A stretch of 64,000 nt of DNA from Rhodothermales bacterium (GCA_022821845.1 JAJECT010000033.1:40803-104802), one strand, 5' to 3'. Shown: positions 20,201 to 30,797, counted from the first letter of the stretch. The notes: generated from the letters alone by a model not told the origin. Made by a program: numbers and translations.

Positions 20201-21820
20201 GTATATCCCTGGATTGCCAAGACGCGCCATTCGACGCCGTACGTGGGCCTGATTTCGCCGCCGCCGCACCACGACATTTACTCGATCGAAGACCTGGCGC
20301 AGCTGATACACGATCTTAAGAATTCGAACCCGGACGCGCGCATTACGGTCAAGCTGGTTTCCGAAGTGGGGGTGGGCACGATAGCGGCCGGCGTGGCGAA
20401 AGGCAAGGCCGACGTCGTGTTGATTTCCGGCCACGACGGGGGCACCGGCGCGTCCCCGCAAACGTCCATCATGCACGCCGGATTGCCCTGGGAGCTGGGC
20501 CTGTCCGAAACGCATCAGGTGCTGGTGCGCAATGGGCTTCGGAGCCGCATTCGGGTGGAATGCGACGGACAACTCAAGACGGGGCGGGACGTAGCGGTCG
20601 CCTGCCTCCTCGGCGCCGACGAATTTGGCTTCTCGACGGCGCCCCTGGTGGCGATAGGCTGCATTATGATGCGCAAATGCCATCTGAACACATGCCCCGT
20701 CGGCATTGCCACGCAGGACCCGGAGTTGCGGAAGAAATTCGAAGGGCAGCCGGAAGACGTGATCAACTATTTGCACTTCGTCGCGGAAGAGTTGCGCGAG
20801 ATCATGGCCCGCCTCGGATTCCGTTCGGTGGACGAAATGGTTGGGCAAGTGGACCGGCTGCGGGTGCGTCCCGGCGTCGATCACTGGAAGGCGAAGCATC
20901 TGGACCTGTCGCCGATTCTGGTCAAATCGGAAGTGCCCGAGGCGTTGCGCAAGTTCCATGCGACGGCGCAGGATCACGGCCTGGACGGGGCGCTGGACCA
21001 TCGCCTGATCGAACTGGCCCGTCCCGCGCTCGATACCAAAGCCCCGGTGGAGATCGACATACCCGTTCGGAATATCAACCGGACGGTCGGGACGCTGCTT
21101 TCCGCCGAGGTCAGCAAGCGCTATCCCGGGGGGCGCCTTCCCGCGGATACGATTCGGATCAACATGACCGGCTCGGGCGGGCAGAGTTTCTTCGCATTCG
21201 GGGCGCCGGGCATTACGGTTCGCCTGCAGGGCGACACGAACGATTATTTCGGCAAGGGACTTTCCGGCTCCTGCCTTGTCGTGCAGCCGCCGGAGAACGC
21301 CGGATACGACGCGCACAGCAACATTATCGTGGGCAATGTGGCGTTGTACGGCGCAACGAGCGGGGACGTGTTCGTGCGCGGACGCGCCGGGGAGCGTTTC
21401 GCCGTGCGCAACAGCGGCGCGCGCGCGGTGGTCGAAGGCCTTGGCGACCATGGGTGCGAATACATGACCGGCGGGCGCGTGGTTGTGCTGGGGCCCACCG
21501 GACGGAATTTCGCTGCGGGCATGAGCGGCGGCGTGGCGTATGTCCTCGACGGAACGCTGGAGTTCAGGACGTTGCGATGCAACGGCAAGATGGTGGACCT
21601 CGAAAAAGTGGAGGACCCTGCCGATATGGAGGAGTTGCACGGGATGGTCGAGAAGCACTATCGCCTGACCGGGAGTTCCGTGGCGGAATGGGTGCTTGAA
21701 AACTGGGAGGCCGCGCTGGAAGAATTCGTCAAGATCATGCCGGTCGAATATCGGAATGCCCTTCTTCGGCTGGAAGAAGAAGCGCGCGAGACGATTGCGC
21801 CGGAACACGCCGTCGTATAG
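17288..21820 (+). CDS. gltB: Glutamate synthase large (alpha) subunit
   Basis: [13 protein letters not shown]-terminal nucleophile, [65 protein letters not shown] 17288 preferred over TTG 17267. Confidence 0.96.
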   Translation: MQLSPVREGLYDSFYEHDACGVGFVCTVQNEPSHDIVQKGLEMLNNLSHRSACGCDDRTSDGTGILIQTPHAFLAQALKELGAGARAPGAYAAGMIFLPRDARAQAFCRSAVEETVRAEGQQWIGWRRVPVRADSAGEAAAAMQPELWQALVGRGKQTPDQQAFERKLYVIRKVIEHTVAKADMAEASAFYICSLSSRTLVYKGMLLGEDLPRFYTDLVDPRMESALAMVHARFSTNTLPQWSLAQPFRFLCHNGEINTLRGNFNWMNARQSLFESELFGDDMKKLLPILTEGVSDSAILDNALELLYFTGRSLPHAMMMLVPEAWEYTREMSEEKRDFYEYHSCLMEPWDGPAVLPFTDGRYIGAILDRNGLRPSRYTVTNDGLVILASETGVLNTDPANVVAKGRLQPGKMFLVDLEEGRIIEDEEIKQTLATRRPYGEWLRDHAVRLQDLPDYGRPPRYAPEELHVREKMFGYTLEDERLLMKPMGLHGKEALGSMGDDTPLAVLSDKPRLLYDYFRQLFAQVTNPPLDAIREEMVTSLFTQLGAERDLFQETPHHCRKLMLKQPILSDRDLARIPNSGIEELKTQKIDMTFEAGSDGEGLRKALDALCDEAERMVRVGRSVLVLSDRAAGPDLAPIPALLATGAVHHRLIRKGIRTRASIVVESGEPREVHHFCALIGYGADAVNPWLALQVIERLLAEEEISDTKARVGYIKSVGTGILKVMSKMGISTVQSYRGAQIFEAVGLAQDLVDRYFAGTASRIGGVGLDTIAEEANMRHRQAWPDVRLAFSKDLDAGGRYLWRRNGEHHLFNPMTIARLQQAARSGEPSAYEEYARMVNDQTKQLGTLRGLLALDESGAAPVPPGEVEPWTEIVKRFKTGAMSYGSISKETHETLAIAMNRLGGKSNTGEGGEDPERYDRRSEKRSAIKQVASGRFGVTIDYLTSADEIQIKMAQGAKPGEGGQLPGEKVYPWIAKTRHSTPYVGLISPPPHHDIYSIEDLAQLIHDLKNSNPDARITVKLVSEVGVGTIAAGVAKGKADVVLISGHDGGTGASPQTSIMHAGLPWELGLSETHQVLVRNGLRSRIRVECDGQLKTGRDVAVACLLGADEFGFSTAPLVAIGCIMMRKCHLNTCPVGIATQDPELRKKFEGQPEDVINYLHFVAEELREIMARLGFRSVDEMVGQVDRLRVRPGVDHWKAKHLDLSPILVKSEVPEALRKFHATAQDHGLDGALDHRLIELARPALDTKAPVEIDIPVRNINRTVGTLLSAEVSKRYPGGRLPADTIRINMTGSGGQSFFAFGAPGITVRLQGDTNDYFGKGLSGSCLVVQPPENAGYDAHSNIIVGNVALYGATSGDVFVRGRAGERFAVRNSGARAVVEGLGDHGCEYMTGGRVVVLGPTGRNFAAGMSGGVAYVLDGTLEFRTLRCNGKMVDLEKVEDPADMEELHGMVEKHYRLTGSSVAEWVLENWEAALEEFVKIMPVEYRNALLRLEEEARETIAPEHAVV

Positions 21821-21847
21821 ACGGGGATGCCATACACGAGAAGTAAT

Positions 21848-23317
21848 ATGGGTAAGATAACCGGATTTATGGAATATGCCCGGGAGCTGGCTCCGCGTCG
21901 CCCGGTGGAGGAACGCAAGCGCGACTACCGCGACGTGTACCTGGAACTTCCCGTCAGGAAGGTGAAGCAGCAGGCTGCGCGTTGCATGGATTGCGGGGTG
22001 CCTTTCTGCCAGGCGGGCTGTCCGTTGGGCAACATTATCCCGGACTGGAACGACCTGGTGTACCGGGGGGCGTGGGAAGATGCGTTCTGGCGGTTGCGCG
22101 CAACGAACAATTTTCCCGAGTTTACGGGCAGGATCTGTCCGGCTCCCTGCGAGTCTGCGTGCGTGCTCGGCATTAACGAACCGCCTGTTACGATCGAGCA
22201 GATCGAGAAAAGCATTTCGGACCGCGCCTGGAAGGATGGCTGGTACGCGCCCCGCCCCCCGGAAACGAGGACGGGCCGGCGCGTGGCGGTCGTGGGGTCG
22301 GGCCCGGCGGGACTGGCCGCCGCCGATCAGCTGAACAAGGCGGGCCATTCGGTCACCGTCCTGGAGCGGGACGACCGCATCGGCGGCTTGCTTCGCTACG
22401 GCATTCCGGACTTCAAACTGGAGAAATGGATCGTGGATCGCCGGATCGACGTGATGCGCGAGGAAGGGGTTCGGTTCGTTACGAATGCCGAGGTGGGCAA
22501 GAATTATCCCGTGTCCGCGCTTGCGGATTTTTGCGCCGTCGTGCTTGCCGGAGGCGCTACGAACCCCCGCGACATACCGGTTCCGGGCCGGGAACTGGAG
22601 GGCATTCATTTTGCCTGGGATTATCTATGGAGGCAGAACAAGATCAATGCGGGGGACGCTATGGACGATGTGGCGCCGATTACGGCGGCGGGCAAGGACG
22701 TGATCGTGATTGGCGGCGGCGATACCGGAAGCGATTGCGTGGGCACCGCCAACAGGCAAGGCGCGAAATCCATTACGCAGTTCGAATTGCTTCCAACGCC
22801 GCCCGAAACGCGTCCGTCGCATCAGCCCTGGCCGTACATGCCCATGGTGTTCCAGACGTCTACTTCCCACGAAGAAGGCGCAGACCGCCACTGGAGCCTG
22901 CTGACGAAGGAGTTCAGCGGGGACGACGGGTGCGTGCAGGAATTGCGTACGGTGAATGTGCTGCCGAAGAAGGATGCTGCCGGGCGCATGCGTTTCGTGG
23001 AACAGCCCAATTCGGAGCACCTGTGGCCGGCCGATCTCGTACTGCTTGCCGTGGGGTATCTGGGACCCGAACCGGACGGCGCGATCGCCCAGCTGGGCGT
23101 CGAACTGGACGAGCGAGGGAATATTCGCACGGACGAGAACTATATGTCCTCGCAGCCGGGCGTGTTTGCGGCGGGCGATATGCGCAGGGGGCAGTCGCTC
23201 GTGGTATGGGCCATTGCAGAGGGCCGGGAGGCAGCCCGCGGCGTGGACGCCTTTCTGCGCGAAGAAGCGACGATGCTTCCCGCCAAGGGCGAGGGCGACC
23301 TCCCCGTGTTGCGGTGA
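21848..23317 (+). CDS. gltD: Glutamate synthase small (beta) subunit
   Basis: [82 protein letters not shown]. Confidence 0.95.
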   Translation: MGKITGFMEYARELAPRRPVEERKRDYRDVYLELPVRKVKQQAARCMDCGVPFCQAGCPLGNIIPDWNDLVYRGAWEDAFWRLRATNNFPEFTGRICPAPCESACVLGINEPPVTIEQIEKSISDRAWKDGWYAPRPPETRTGRRVAVVGSGPAGLAAADQLNKAGHSVTVLERDDRIGGLLRYGIPDFKLEKWIVDRRIDVMREEGVRFVTNAEVGKNYPVSALADFCAVVLAGGATNPRDIPVPGRELEGIHFAWDYLWRQNKINAGDAMDDVAPITAAGKDVIVIGGGDTGSDCVGTANRQGAKSITQFELLPTPPETRPSHQPWPYMPMVFQTSTSHEEGADRHWSLLTKEFSGDDGCVQELRTVNVLPKKDAAGRMRFVEQPNSEHLWPADLVLLAVGYLGPEPDGAIAQLGVELDERGNIRTDENYMSSQPGVFAAGDMRRGQSLVVWAIAEGREAARGVDAFLREEATMLPAKGEGDLPVLR

Positions 23318-23381
23318 TTCATACCCTTAATTCATTGCAAGGCAATAGATTAACAACATTTTCCTAATGTAAAAATCATTC

Positions 23382-24362
23382 ATGCCGCTTCACGCTGTGG
23401 ATTATATCGATGTTTTTGGTCCGGCTTCCTTGTCCAACCTTGGGCCGGGGTTCGATGCGCTGGGCTTGTGCGTTTCGGGGATTGGCGACGTGGTTCGGGC
23501 GCGGCGGACAGACGGTCCGGGGGTTCAGCTTCTGCACGAGCCGGGCGCCGTACCGCTGGAAGCCCTTCAGGATTCCGAAAAAAATACCGCCGTGATCGCG
23601 GCCCGGGGCGTACTGGATTTGCTGGGCGTGGACGGCGGGATCGAACTTACGCTCACGAAAGGGATTCCGCTTGGGTCCGGGATTGGCGGTTCGGCGGCCA
23701 GCGCCGTGGCGGGCGCCTGGGCCGCGAATATGCTTTTTGGAAGGCCTCTCGAAAAAGAAGCGCTTGTCGAGGCCGTGCTGGAGGCCGAAGACATTGCTTC
23801 CGGCGGGCGGCACGGGGATAATGCGCTTCCGGCCTTGCTGGGCGGACTCATTCTGGTTTCGTCGAGCAACGCGGCGCGCTATCGTCGCATCGAATTGCCG
23901 GATTCGCTGCACATCGCCCTGATTTTGCCGAACGTACAGGTGCTGACCCGGCAAGCCCGCGCCATGTTGCCGGATCGCGTATCCCTCCAGGACGCGGTGG
24001 GCAATGCGTCCGAACTGGCGTTTCTGGTGGACGCATACCGTTGCGGCGATTGGGAAACCGTTGGGCAATGCATGATGCGGGACCGTCTTGTGGAGCCGGT
24101 GCGGGCTTCGCTGGTGCCGTGTTACCATGCCGCGCGGAATGCGGCGCTCGAAGCCGGCGCGTTCGGATGCGCCTTGACCGGTTCGGGTCCGGCCATGTTC
24201 GCCCTGGCGCCGTCCGCCGAAGAGGCGGCTTCGATACGGGACGCCATGGTTGCGGCCAGCCTGTCCGAGCGCGTCGAGGCCAGAGGACTGGTTGCCGAAG
24301 TAAACGACGCCGGCGTCGTGGACCGGATGGAACAGCGCGCGCGCGTACGGCAGCCCGCATAG
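23382..24362 (+). CDS. thrB: Homoserine kinase (GHMP family)
   Basis: VFGPASLSNLGPGFDALGLC, IPLGSGIGGSAASAVAGAWAAN, GCALTGSGPAMFAL. Confidence 0.93.
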   Translation: MPLHAVDYIDVFGPASLSNLGPGFDALGLCVSGIGDVVRARRTDGPGVQLLHEPGAVPLEALQDSEKNTAVIAARGVLDLLGVDGGIELTLTKGIPLGSGIGGSAASAVAGAWAANMLFGRPLEKEALVEAVLEAEDIASGGRHGDNALPALLGGLILVSSSNAARYRRIELPDSLHIALILPNVQVLTRQARAMLPDRVSLQDAVGNASELAFLVDAYRCGDWETVGQCMMRDRLVEPVRASLVPCYHAARNAALEAGAFGCALTGSGPAMFALAPSAEEAASIRDAMVAASLSERVEARGLVAEVNDAGVVDRMEQRARVRQPA

Positions 24363-24380
24363 CGAGCGCAGGGCGAGCTC

Positions 24381-25691
24381 ATGGCGATTTTCTACCGCAG
24401 CACGCGCAGCACGGCCCCGGAAACCGTATCGTTCGGAGAGGCGCTTTTGCGCGGCCTGGCGCCCGACGGCGGTTTGTACGCGCCCGCAACGCTCCCCCGC
24501 GTGGATTTTGCATCGGTATTTCGGGAAGATGCGTTGCCGGACATGGCGTGCAGCGTCCTTTCGGAATGGATCGGCGACGAAATACCCGCGCCCGACCGGG
24601 ACCGGATTGTCCGGGACGCCCTTGATTTTCCCGTGCCCCTCGCGCCGCTTGCTTCCGGGGGGGACGCCTGCTGGCGCGATGTTTTCGTGCTGGAACTGTT
24701 CCACGGCCCTACGCTTTCCTTCAAGGATTTCGGGGCCCGGACCATGGCCCGGTGGATGGGCTATTTGCTGGAGCGGCGGGACGAACAAGCCACCATCCTT
24801 GTGGCCACCTCGGGGGATACGGGCAGCGCGGTGGCCGACGGGTTCGCAGGGCAGCGCCGCATCCGGGTTGTGTTGCTCTATCCCGGAGGCAAGGTAAGCC
24901 CGGTGCAGGAGCGCCAGCTGATCGCCGCGAGGCCGGGCGTACAGGCGCTCTGCGTGGACGGGGATTTCGACGATTGCCAGCGCATGGTCAAGGAGGCGTT
25001 CGTGCACCCGGCCTATGCAGCGGCGCGCCTTTCGTCCGCCAATTCCATCAATATCGGTCGTTTGTTGCCGCAGATGATGTATTATGTGCTTGCAGCGAGC
25101 CGCTTCGCCGGGGAAAAGCCGTGGTTTTGCGTACCAAGCGGCAACCTCGGCAACCTGACGGGAGGCGTCCTCGCGTATTTGTCCGGGCTCCCGGCGGCGG
25201 GTTTTCTGGCGGCCCACAACGCCAATGATTTTTTTCCTCGCTACCTGTCCAGCGAAGGCGCTGCGTTCGCGCCGGTGATCCGAACCCTTTCCAACGCCAT
25301 GGACGTTGGCGCGCCCAGTAATTTCGAAAGGCTGCGGGCGTTGCTGGATCGCGCCGCCCTGCGGCGATTGATCGCTGCGGAGCGCGTTGCGGACGACGAT
25401 ACCGTGGCGTCCATGCGGCGGGTCTACGAAGCCACCGGCTATGTGGCCGACCCGCACACGGCTGTGGGGCTCGAAGCGGTTCGGCGGCAGCGCGAACGGG
25501 GCAAAATGCAGGGGCCTGTGGCGGTGCTTGCTACGGCGCACCCGGCCAAATTTCCCGAAACGGTCCGTGCCGCGCTTGGTTTCGAGCCGGAGGTTCCGGA
25601 GCGGCTGGCGTCGCTTGGGGCGCAGGGCGCGTCCGTCGAGGACGCGGCGCCTTCTGCAGAAGCGCTTCGTCCGTATCTTGGGATACGCTGA
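24381..25691 (+). CDS. thrC: Threonine synthase
   Basis: FHGPTLSFKDFGARTMARWM (PLP Lys), VATSGDTGSAVADGF, FCVPSGNLGNLTGG. Confidence 0.95.
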   Translation: MAIFYRSTRSTAPETVSFGEALLRGLAPDGGLYAPATLPRVDFASVFREDALPDMACSVLSEWIGDEIPAPDRDRIVRDALDFPVPLAPLASGGDACWRDVFVLELFHGPTLSFKDFGARTMARWMGYLLERRDEQATILVATSGDTGSAVADGFAGQRRIRVVLLYPGGKVSPVQERQLIAARPGVQALCVDGDFDDCQRMVKEAFVHPAYAAARLSSANSINIGRLLPQMMYYVLAASRFAGEKPWFCVPSGNLGNLTGGVLAYLSGLPAAGFLAAHNANDFFPRYLSSEGAAFAPVIRTLSNAMDVGAPSNFERLRALLDRAALRRLIAAERVADDDTVASMRRVYEATGYVADPHTAVGLEAVRRQRERGKMQGPVAVLATAHPAKFPETVRAALGFEPEVPERLASLGAQGASVEDAAPSAEALRPYLGIR

Positions 25692-25784
25692 TTCAAGCCC
25701 TTGCCGGGCCCCCGCTGCCCGCATCGCAAACGACGCCTCCTTTTCGTGCCGGTTCCTTCGCCCGATATAGCGGACGCCCTGCCT

Positions 25785-26621
25785 ATGCCGTTCTATCTGG
25801 ACGGATGGAGCCGGAAACAGCTTCCGCACGCGCAGGCGCTGTGGGATTTCCGCCGGGCGCTTGCCCGTCCCGCCGTCGTGCTCGCCTTGCCCTCCGCAGC
25901 GCATGCCAGCGCCGCTTCCGGCTCCCCCGCCAGCGCTTTTTTCGACGAAGAGCGGGACCGCCTTATGGCCGGAAAGCCGCTCCGCGTGGTTTCGGAAGCC
26001 GTGGCGAGCCGGGCGCTTGCCGCCTGCGAGGAGGCCGGACTGCCCCGGGAATTACTGGGCAGGCAACTGTCTGCGGCGCGGATATGGACAGGCCCCGCAC
26101 GCTTCCCGGATGATCGCGCCGTGGGCGCGTTCATCTCAGAGTGGGCGTGTTCGCACGCACGCCTCCTGGCCCGCCTTGCTGGCGTTTCCGGGTCGTGGCA
26201 GCGCGAGTACATCGACGAACTGGCCCGCGGATTTTTCTGGACTGCTCGCCTCATGGCCCTGAAACGCGATGGGGCCGAAGGGCGTTTTTTCATTCCCGAA
26301 ACGGACCTTGCGCAGCATGGCGTGTCCCGGGAGCAACTTGCCGAGGGGCGGGTAGACGAGCCCATGAAGCGGCTTCTTTGGAAACAAACCATTCGCGCCC
26401 GGAATGCGTTTGCGCTGGCCGAGCCGCTGGCGCTCGAATTGCCGCGCCGCAAGGCGGGCGCGTTCAAGCGGTGGTGGCTGGGGGCGCTGGAGGCGCTGCA
26501 CGAAATCACTCGCCGCGAGTACGACGTATGGAGTCGCCCGGTCGCGCTTTCGGCCCGCAGCCGGATGCAGGTTCGCATACAGGCCCGATTCGGACGCACC
26601 GCGTTTCGTTCGCGCGGCTAA
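25785..26621 (+). CDS. Squalene/phytoene synthase-like protein
   Basis: RALLARLAG..QREYIDELARGFFWTARLMALKRDGAEGRFFIPETDLAQHGVSREQL pattern; Asp-rich motifs appear partly degenerate. Confidence 0.55.
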   Translation: MPFYLDGWSRKQLPHAQALWDFRRALARPAVVLALPSAAHASAASGSPASAFFDEERDRLMAGKPLRVVSEAVASRALAACEEAGLPRELLGRQLSAARIWTGPARFPDDRAVGAFISEWACSHARLLARLAGVSGSWQREYIDELARGFFWTARLMALKRDGAEGRFFIPETDLAQHGVSREQLAEGRVDEPMKRLLWKQTIRARNAFALAEPLALELPRRKAGAFKRWWLGALEALHEITRREYDVWSRPVALSARSRMQVRIQARFGRTAFRSRG

Positions 26622-26644
26622 TTTCATCATTGCAGGGAAACGAC

Positions 26645-27643
26645 ATGACCACATATCGAGACGCCGGCGTAGACATCGACGCAGGCGAAGAAACCTTGCG
26701 CCGCATCAAGCCGCTTCTGCGGGAGACGTTTACGCCCGGCGTGGCGGCGGATATCGGCGCGTTCGGCGCCTTCTTCGAACTGGGCGCCGGGTACGAACGG
26801 CCGCTGCTTGTTTCTTCGGTGGATGGCGTGGGCACGAAACTCAAGGTGGCCTTTCGGACGGGCCGCCACGACACCGTGGGGCAGGATCTGGTCAACCATT
26901 GCGTAAACGATATTGCCGCGTGCGGCGCGCGCCCGCTCTTTTTTCTGGATTATTTCTCGACGGGCGCCCTGGATCCGCAGGTGGCGGAGGAGGTGGTGCG
27001 GGGCATGGCGACGGCGTGCAAGGAGAACGGATGCGCGCTGATAGGCGGGGAAACCGCGGAAATGCCGGGCCTGTATGCCAAGGGCGAGTACGATCTGGCG
27101 GGCGCCATCGTGGGCGTCGTGGAAAAAGCGGAGATCGTGGACGGTTCGGCTATCGAGGCGGGCGACGCGCTGCTGGGCTTGCCTTCCACCGGCTTGCACA
27201 CGAACGGCTATTCGCTGGCCCGCGCCGTCCTGTTCGCGCATTTTGGCGTCGAGGATCGCCCGGACGAACTGGGCGGCGCGAGCGTCGGGGAGGCGCTGCT
27301 TGCCGTCCATCGATCCTACCTGAGGCCCATTCGCGCCCTTGTCGAGCAAGGGACGGCGCGGGGTTTCGCGCATGTTACGGGCGGCGGCATTCCGGGCAAC
27401 GCGCCCCGTATCGTTCCGGACGGACTTACTTTCGATATCGATTACGACGCCTGGGAGCGCCCGCCGCTTTTCCAGCTGATACAGCGTCTCGGGAAGGTGC
27501 CGGAAGACGATATGCGGCGTACGTTCAACCTGGGCATGGGACTCCTCGCCGCCGTGCCGGCGAGCGAGGCGGATCGCGCCCTGCGCATGCTTGAGAATCT
27601 GCGAGCGGCGCCGAAACGGGTCGGGGAGATCCGTTCGGCGTAG
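26645..27643 (+). CDS. purM: Phosphoribosylformylglycinamidine cyclo-ligase
   Basis: YRDAGVDIDAGEETLRRIKPL, SVDGVGTKLKVAF, VNDIAACGARPLFFLDY, GGGIPGNAPRI. Confidence 0.95.
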   Translation: MTTYRDAGVDIDAGEETLRRIKPLLRETFTPGVAADIGAFGAFFELGAGYERPLLVSSVDGVGTKLKVAFRTGRHDTVGQDLVNHCVNDIAACGARPLFFLDYFSTGALDPQVAEEVVRGMATACKENGCALIGGETAEMPGLYAKGEYDLAGAIVGVVEKAEIVDGSAIEAGDALLGLPSTGLHTNGYSLARAVLFAHFGVEDRPDELGGASVGEALLAVHRSYLRPIRALVEQGTARGFAHVTGGGIPGNAPRIVPDGLTFDIDYDAWERPPLFQLIQRLGKVPEDDMRRTFNLGMGLLAAVPASEADRALRMLENLRAAPKRVGEIRSA

Positions 27644-27671
27644 CGAGGCGGGCGTTGCGGCATGTATTTTT

Positions 27672-27928
27672 AAGGATACTCTGATTAAATCCACTTCGCT
27701 CAGCGCGTCACGTTTGCCTGTACAAGTCGTCATGCTTGTATCGATGAAATCAGCAGAAAAATCGTAGATTCGGGTCGCTGGGGACGTGACGCGCCCTGCG
27801 GGAGGCTGCGAGGGGCACGCTGGCTGTGTCATTCCTCATTACGTGGGGCCTGCCACGCTGCTTCGTCATTCCTTGCCAGCGCACCCCTCGCAGCCTCTGA
27901 ACTTCGCGGATTTAATCAGAGTATCCTC
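27672..27928. mobile_element. MITE-like element, copy 2
   Basis: TIRs AAGGATACTCTGATTAAA / TTTAATCAGAGTATCCTC; same internal hairpins as copy 1 (5461-5719). Confidence 0.8.
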
Positions 27929-27989
27929 AATGAAGCCGCGGTTTGTTCGGGGGCTTGTTCCGTCCTGGCCGCCGGACTTGCCCCGGGCG

Positions 27990-28021
27990 TTTGCAATTCT
28001 TGTTCCGATGCGTTATATTTG
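27990..28021 (+). promoter_or_regulatory. Bacteroidota-type housekeeping promoter
   Basis: TTTG (27990-27993), N20, TATATTTG (28014-28021) matches TTTG/N19-21/TANNTTTG consensus; upstream of CDS at 28160. Confidence 0.6.
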
Positions 28022-28159
28022 CATTACGTTTTGGGAACGATATCCTCAAACGATATCCTCAGTTGGGCAATGCTTCGCCCGTCTTTACATTGATGCGGAT
28101 CGCAGAGCCTCTGGGTTTGTTGTTCGCCTTCTCATTCCTTAGCAATCAGGTCATAAGCC

Positions 28160-29587
28160 ATGGTAAAAAACGCTGCCTTGACGACGAAACGCCTTCCTTT
28201 TCGCGTTGCCTTGCCCGTTCTCTTTTCTCTGATGCTTCTGGCGCCATGGTCTGCGCAGGCACAGGTATCCGACGCGGAAAGGCTCCAGGGAAGCTGGAGA
28301 CTGTCAGAAATCACGGACGCTTCGGGAGATCGGTCTGGAGACATCGCCAAATACGCGTATGTGTCCACCCTGTCGTTTCACGACCAGAAAAGCGACGCTC
28401 CGCCCCAGGCCGATATTTTTATTGCGCCCATCGTTTCCGTGTCCGACACGCTGTTTTTTTCGGGCACCTATGCCGTGAACGAGGACAAGGATAGCCTTAC
28501 TGTAAACATCGGTACGCTTGCCTCGCTATCGTCCGCCTATGCGTTTCCAGACGATAGCACGGTGACTTTCTCTGTCGATGTCGCTGTGGTTAACGGGCTT
28601 TTTGGTTCGCTAAGCCTCGCCGGGCCGCTACTTGCCCCGAATCTTAAAGAATTCTTTGATAGACTCAAGTTCCCGCCCGACGGCGATTTCACTCCGTTCG
28701 ACGGGCAGACGGTTGATTTTACCTACAAGGCCGTCGCGGGCCCGGAGAAATTCCTGGGGAACTGGGAATTATCCTCGTTCGAGGACGAATCAGGCACTTC
28801 CGCAGAGGAGAATGCAGCCAATCTCGAGCGCGTCATAGAGGAAGCCAGCCTGAATTTCCTGGCCCAGGGCGCCGATCAGAGGCCTGGAATAAAAAGCGAA
28901 GGGCCGCTTGCGTATTACAATCCCGATCCTGAGGATCCTGCTACCGTAAGCGTATGGGAACTCGGTATACGGTTCAAGGGTGTGTCGGTTTTCGAATTGA
29001 ACGAAAACAATAACTGGAGCACCTATGTCGTAGATCCCGGCAAAAGCCTGATCGGCTTGTTAATGCGTCCTGTGCCTCCGTCAGAACGCGTGTGGGCGTG
29101 GCTGTATTATGCTTTCGAAGACGATAGCACGGTGGTCTTCACGGTGCCCGCTCCACTGACGGAACGGGCCCTGATACCGCTGTGGAATAGTTTTAAGCAA
29201 ATTCTCGCGGCTTTTTCGCCCGACCTTGAATTGCAGGACCCTGAAGGTTCGGTGCGGTATACCTTTAAGATGGTCGACGAAATGGTAACCTCTGCCGACC
29301 GGGCGGACGAGCTTCCCGAAACCGCCGCGCTGGCACAGAACTATCCGAACCCGTTCAATCCGTCCACGGAAATCACCTGGCGCCTGGAGGAATCCGGCCA
29401 TGTCCGCCTTGACGTCTTCGATATGACGGGCCGTCGGGTCGCCACGCTGGTGGATGGCGTACTGCCGCAAGGCGAGCATGCGGCGCAGTTCAATGCGGAA
29501 GGGTTGTCCACCGGAAGTTACGTGTACCGACTGATGCTCGGAGGCGGCGCCCGGACGCTCACCCGAACCATGACGCTCATCCGGTAG
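28160..29587 (+). CDS. Secreted protein with two lipocalin-like internal repeats and T9SS type A C-terminal sorting domain
   Basis: Signal peptide; QNYPNPFNPSTEITWRLEESGHVRLDVFDMTGRRVATLVDG..GSYVYRLMLGG sorting domain; repeats LQGSWRLSEI / FLGNWELSSF and YAFPDDSTVTFSV / YAFEDDSTVVFTV. Confidence 0.85.
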   Translation: MVKNAALTTKRLPFRVALPVLFSLMLLAPWSAQAQVSDAERLQGSWRLSEITDASGDRSGDIAKYAYVSTLSFHDQKSDAPPQADIFIAPIVSVSDTLFFSGTYAVNEDKDSLTVNIGTLASLSSAYAFPDDSTVTFSVDVAVVNGLFGSLSLAGPLLAPNLKEFFDRLKFPPDGDFTPFDGQTVDFTYKAVAGPEKFLGNWELSSFEDESGTSAEENAANLERVIEEASLNFLAQGADQRPGIKSEGPLAYYNPDPEDPATVSVWELGIRFKGVSVFELNENNNWSTYVVDPGKSLIGLLMRPVPPSERVWAWLYYAFEDDSTVVFTVPAPLTERALIPLWNSFKQILAAFSPDLELQDPEGSVRYTFKMVDEMVTSADRADELPETAALAQNYPNPFNPSTEITWRLEESGHVRLDVFDMTGRRVATLVDGVLPQGEHAAQFNAEGLSTGSYVYRLMLGGGARTLTRTMTLIR

Positions 29588-29618
29588 GGGTCCGTTCGAC
29601 GAGGAAACATACCGGCGC

Positions 29619-30797
29619 ATGAAACTCCAGACTTCGCTTGTCCACGCTGGCGACCGCAAGCGACTCGGCGACCATATTCCGGTGACCACGCCGGTCTATT
29701 CTTCGGCGAGTTTCTTCTACGAGCGCCTGGAGGAGCTTGCGGAGGTTTTCGCCGAGGAGCGCGCCGGAGAGGTTTATTCGCGGATAAGCAACCCGAGCGC
29801 GGAGGCGCTGGAAGAGCAGATCGCCGCGCTCGAAGGCATGGACGGGGCGTTCGCTACGGCCTCCGGCATGGCGGCCGTGCACCTGGCCATCATGACGGCG
29901 CTACTGGATCGTCGGCAGGCCATCGTCGCCGCCGACGTGCTGTACGGGGGCAGCCTCGAACTGCTGGCCAGCGTATTGCGGCCTTCCGGCGTCAAAGTCC
30001 GGTTCTGCGATGTTTGCGACCTGGATGCGGTGCGCCGCGCCGTGGACGAAGTGCGCCCGGCGCTACTCCTCATGGAAACCCTGTCCAACCCGTGTCTGCG
30101 CGTAGCAGACCTGGACCGCCTTGCGGAGATCGCCCGCGGCGCGGGCGCGCTTTTTCTCGTGGACAATACGTTTACGCCGCTGCTTGTCCGGCCCGCCGCG
30201 CACGGCGCCGACCTGGTCATTCACAGCGCCACCAAGTACCTTGCGGGGCATGGGGACGTGCTGGCGGGGGCGGTGGTCGCTCCGAAAGAACGCCACGACG
30301 CGCTTCGGCAGGTCTCCCGCTGCCTGGGGCCCGGCATAGGTCCCTTCGAGGCGTTTCTGGTCATGCGGGGGATCAAGACGTTGCCGCTCCGCATGCGGCG
30401 GCATTGCGAAAACGCCCGCCGGGTGGCCGAGCGCCTGGACGGGCATCCGGCCACCCGGCGGGTTCTGTACCCCGGCGATCCGAACCATCCAGACGCGGAG
30501 GCCATCGCCAAATTGTTTCCCGAGGGACAAAAAGGCGGGGCCGTCGGCGTGGACGTGCGCGGGGGACAGGAGGGGGCGTATGCTTTTCTGGACAGGCTGC
30601 GGCTTGCCGCTACGTCCGCCAGCATCGGGGACCTTACGACGCTGGGACTGCACCCGGCAAGCGCTACGCACCGGATGCTTTCGCCCGAACGCCGGGCGGA
30701 ACTGGGCATTACGGACGGGCTGGTTCGCCTGTCTATCGGCGCGGAGCACATCGACGATATTCTCGCGGACCTCGAACAAGCACTGGAGGCCGTATGA
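29619..30797 (+). CDS. Trans-sulfuration PLP enzyme (cystathionine gamma-synthase/-lyase family), paralog 1
   Basis: YSRISNPSAEALEEQIAALEG, VDNTFTPLLVRPAAHGADLVIHSATKYLAGHGDVLAG. Confidence 0.92.
   Translation: MKLQTSLVHAGDRKRLGDHIPVTTPVYSSASFFYERLEELAEVFAEERAGEVYSRISNPSAEALEEQIAALEGMDGAFATASGMAAVHLAIMTALLDRRQAIVAADVLYGGSLELLASVLRPSGVKVRFCDVCDLDAVRRAVDEVRPALLLMETLSNPCLRVADLDRLAEIARGAGALFLVDNTFTPLLVRPAAHGADLVIHSATKYLAGHGDVLAGAVVAPKERHDALRQVSRCLGPGIGPFEAFLVMRGIKTLPLRMRRHCENARRVAERLDGHPATRRVLYPGDPNHPDAEAIAKLFPEGQKGGAVGVDVRGGQEGAYAFLDRLRLAATSASIGDLTTLGLHPASATHRMLSPERRAELGITDGLVRLSIGAEHIDDILADLEQALEAV

Noticed and set aside
17297-22609. Long minus-strand ORFs (777 and 971 aa) opposite gltB/gltD
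   Set aside because: Shadow frames created by codon bias of gltB/gltD; no domain signature.
23376-25904. 842-aa minus-strand ORF opposite thrB/thrC
   Set aside because: Shadow frame; thrB and thrC motifs are clear on the plus strand.
30014-30793. Extended N-terminus of the second trans-sulfuration enzyme
   Set aside because: Out-of-frame overlap with the first paralog; ATG at 30794 gives a standard-length enzyme.
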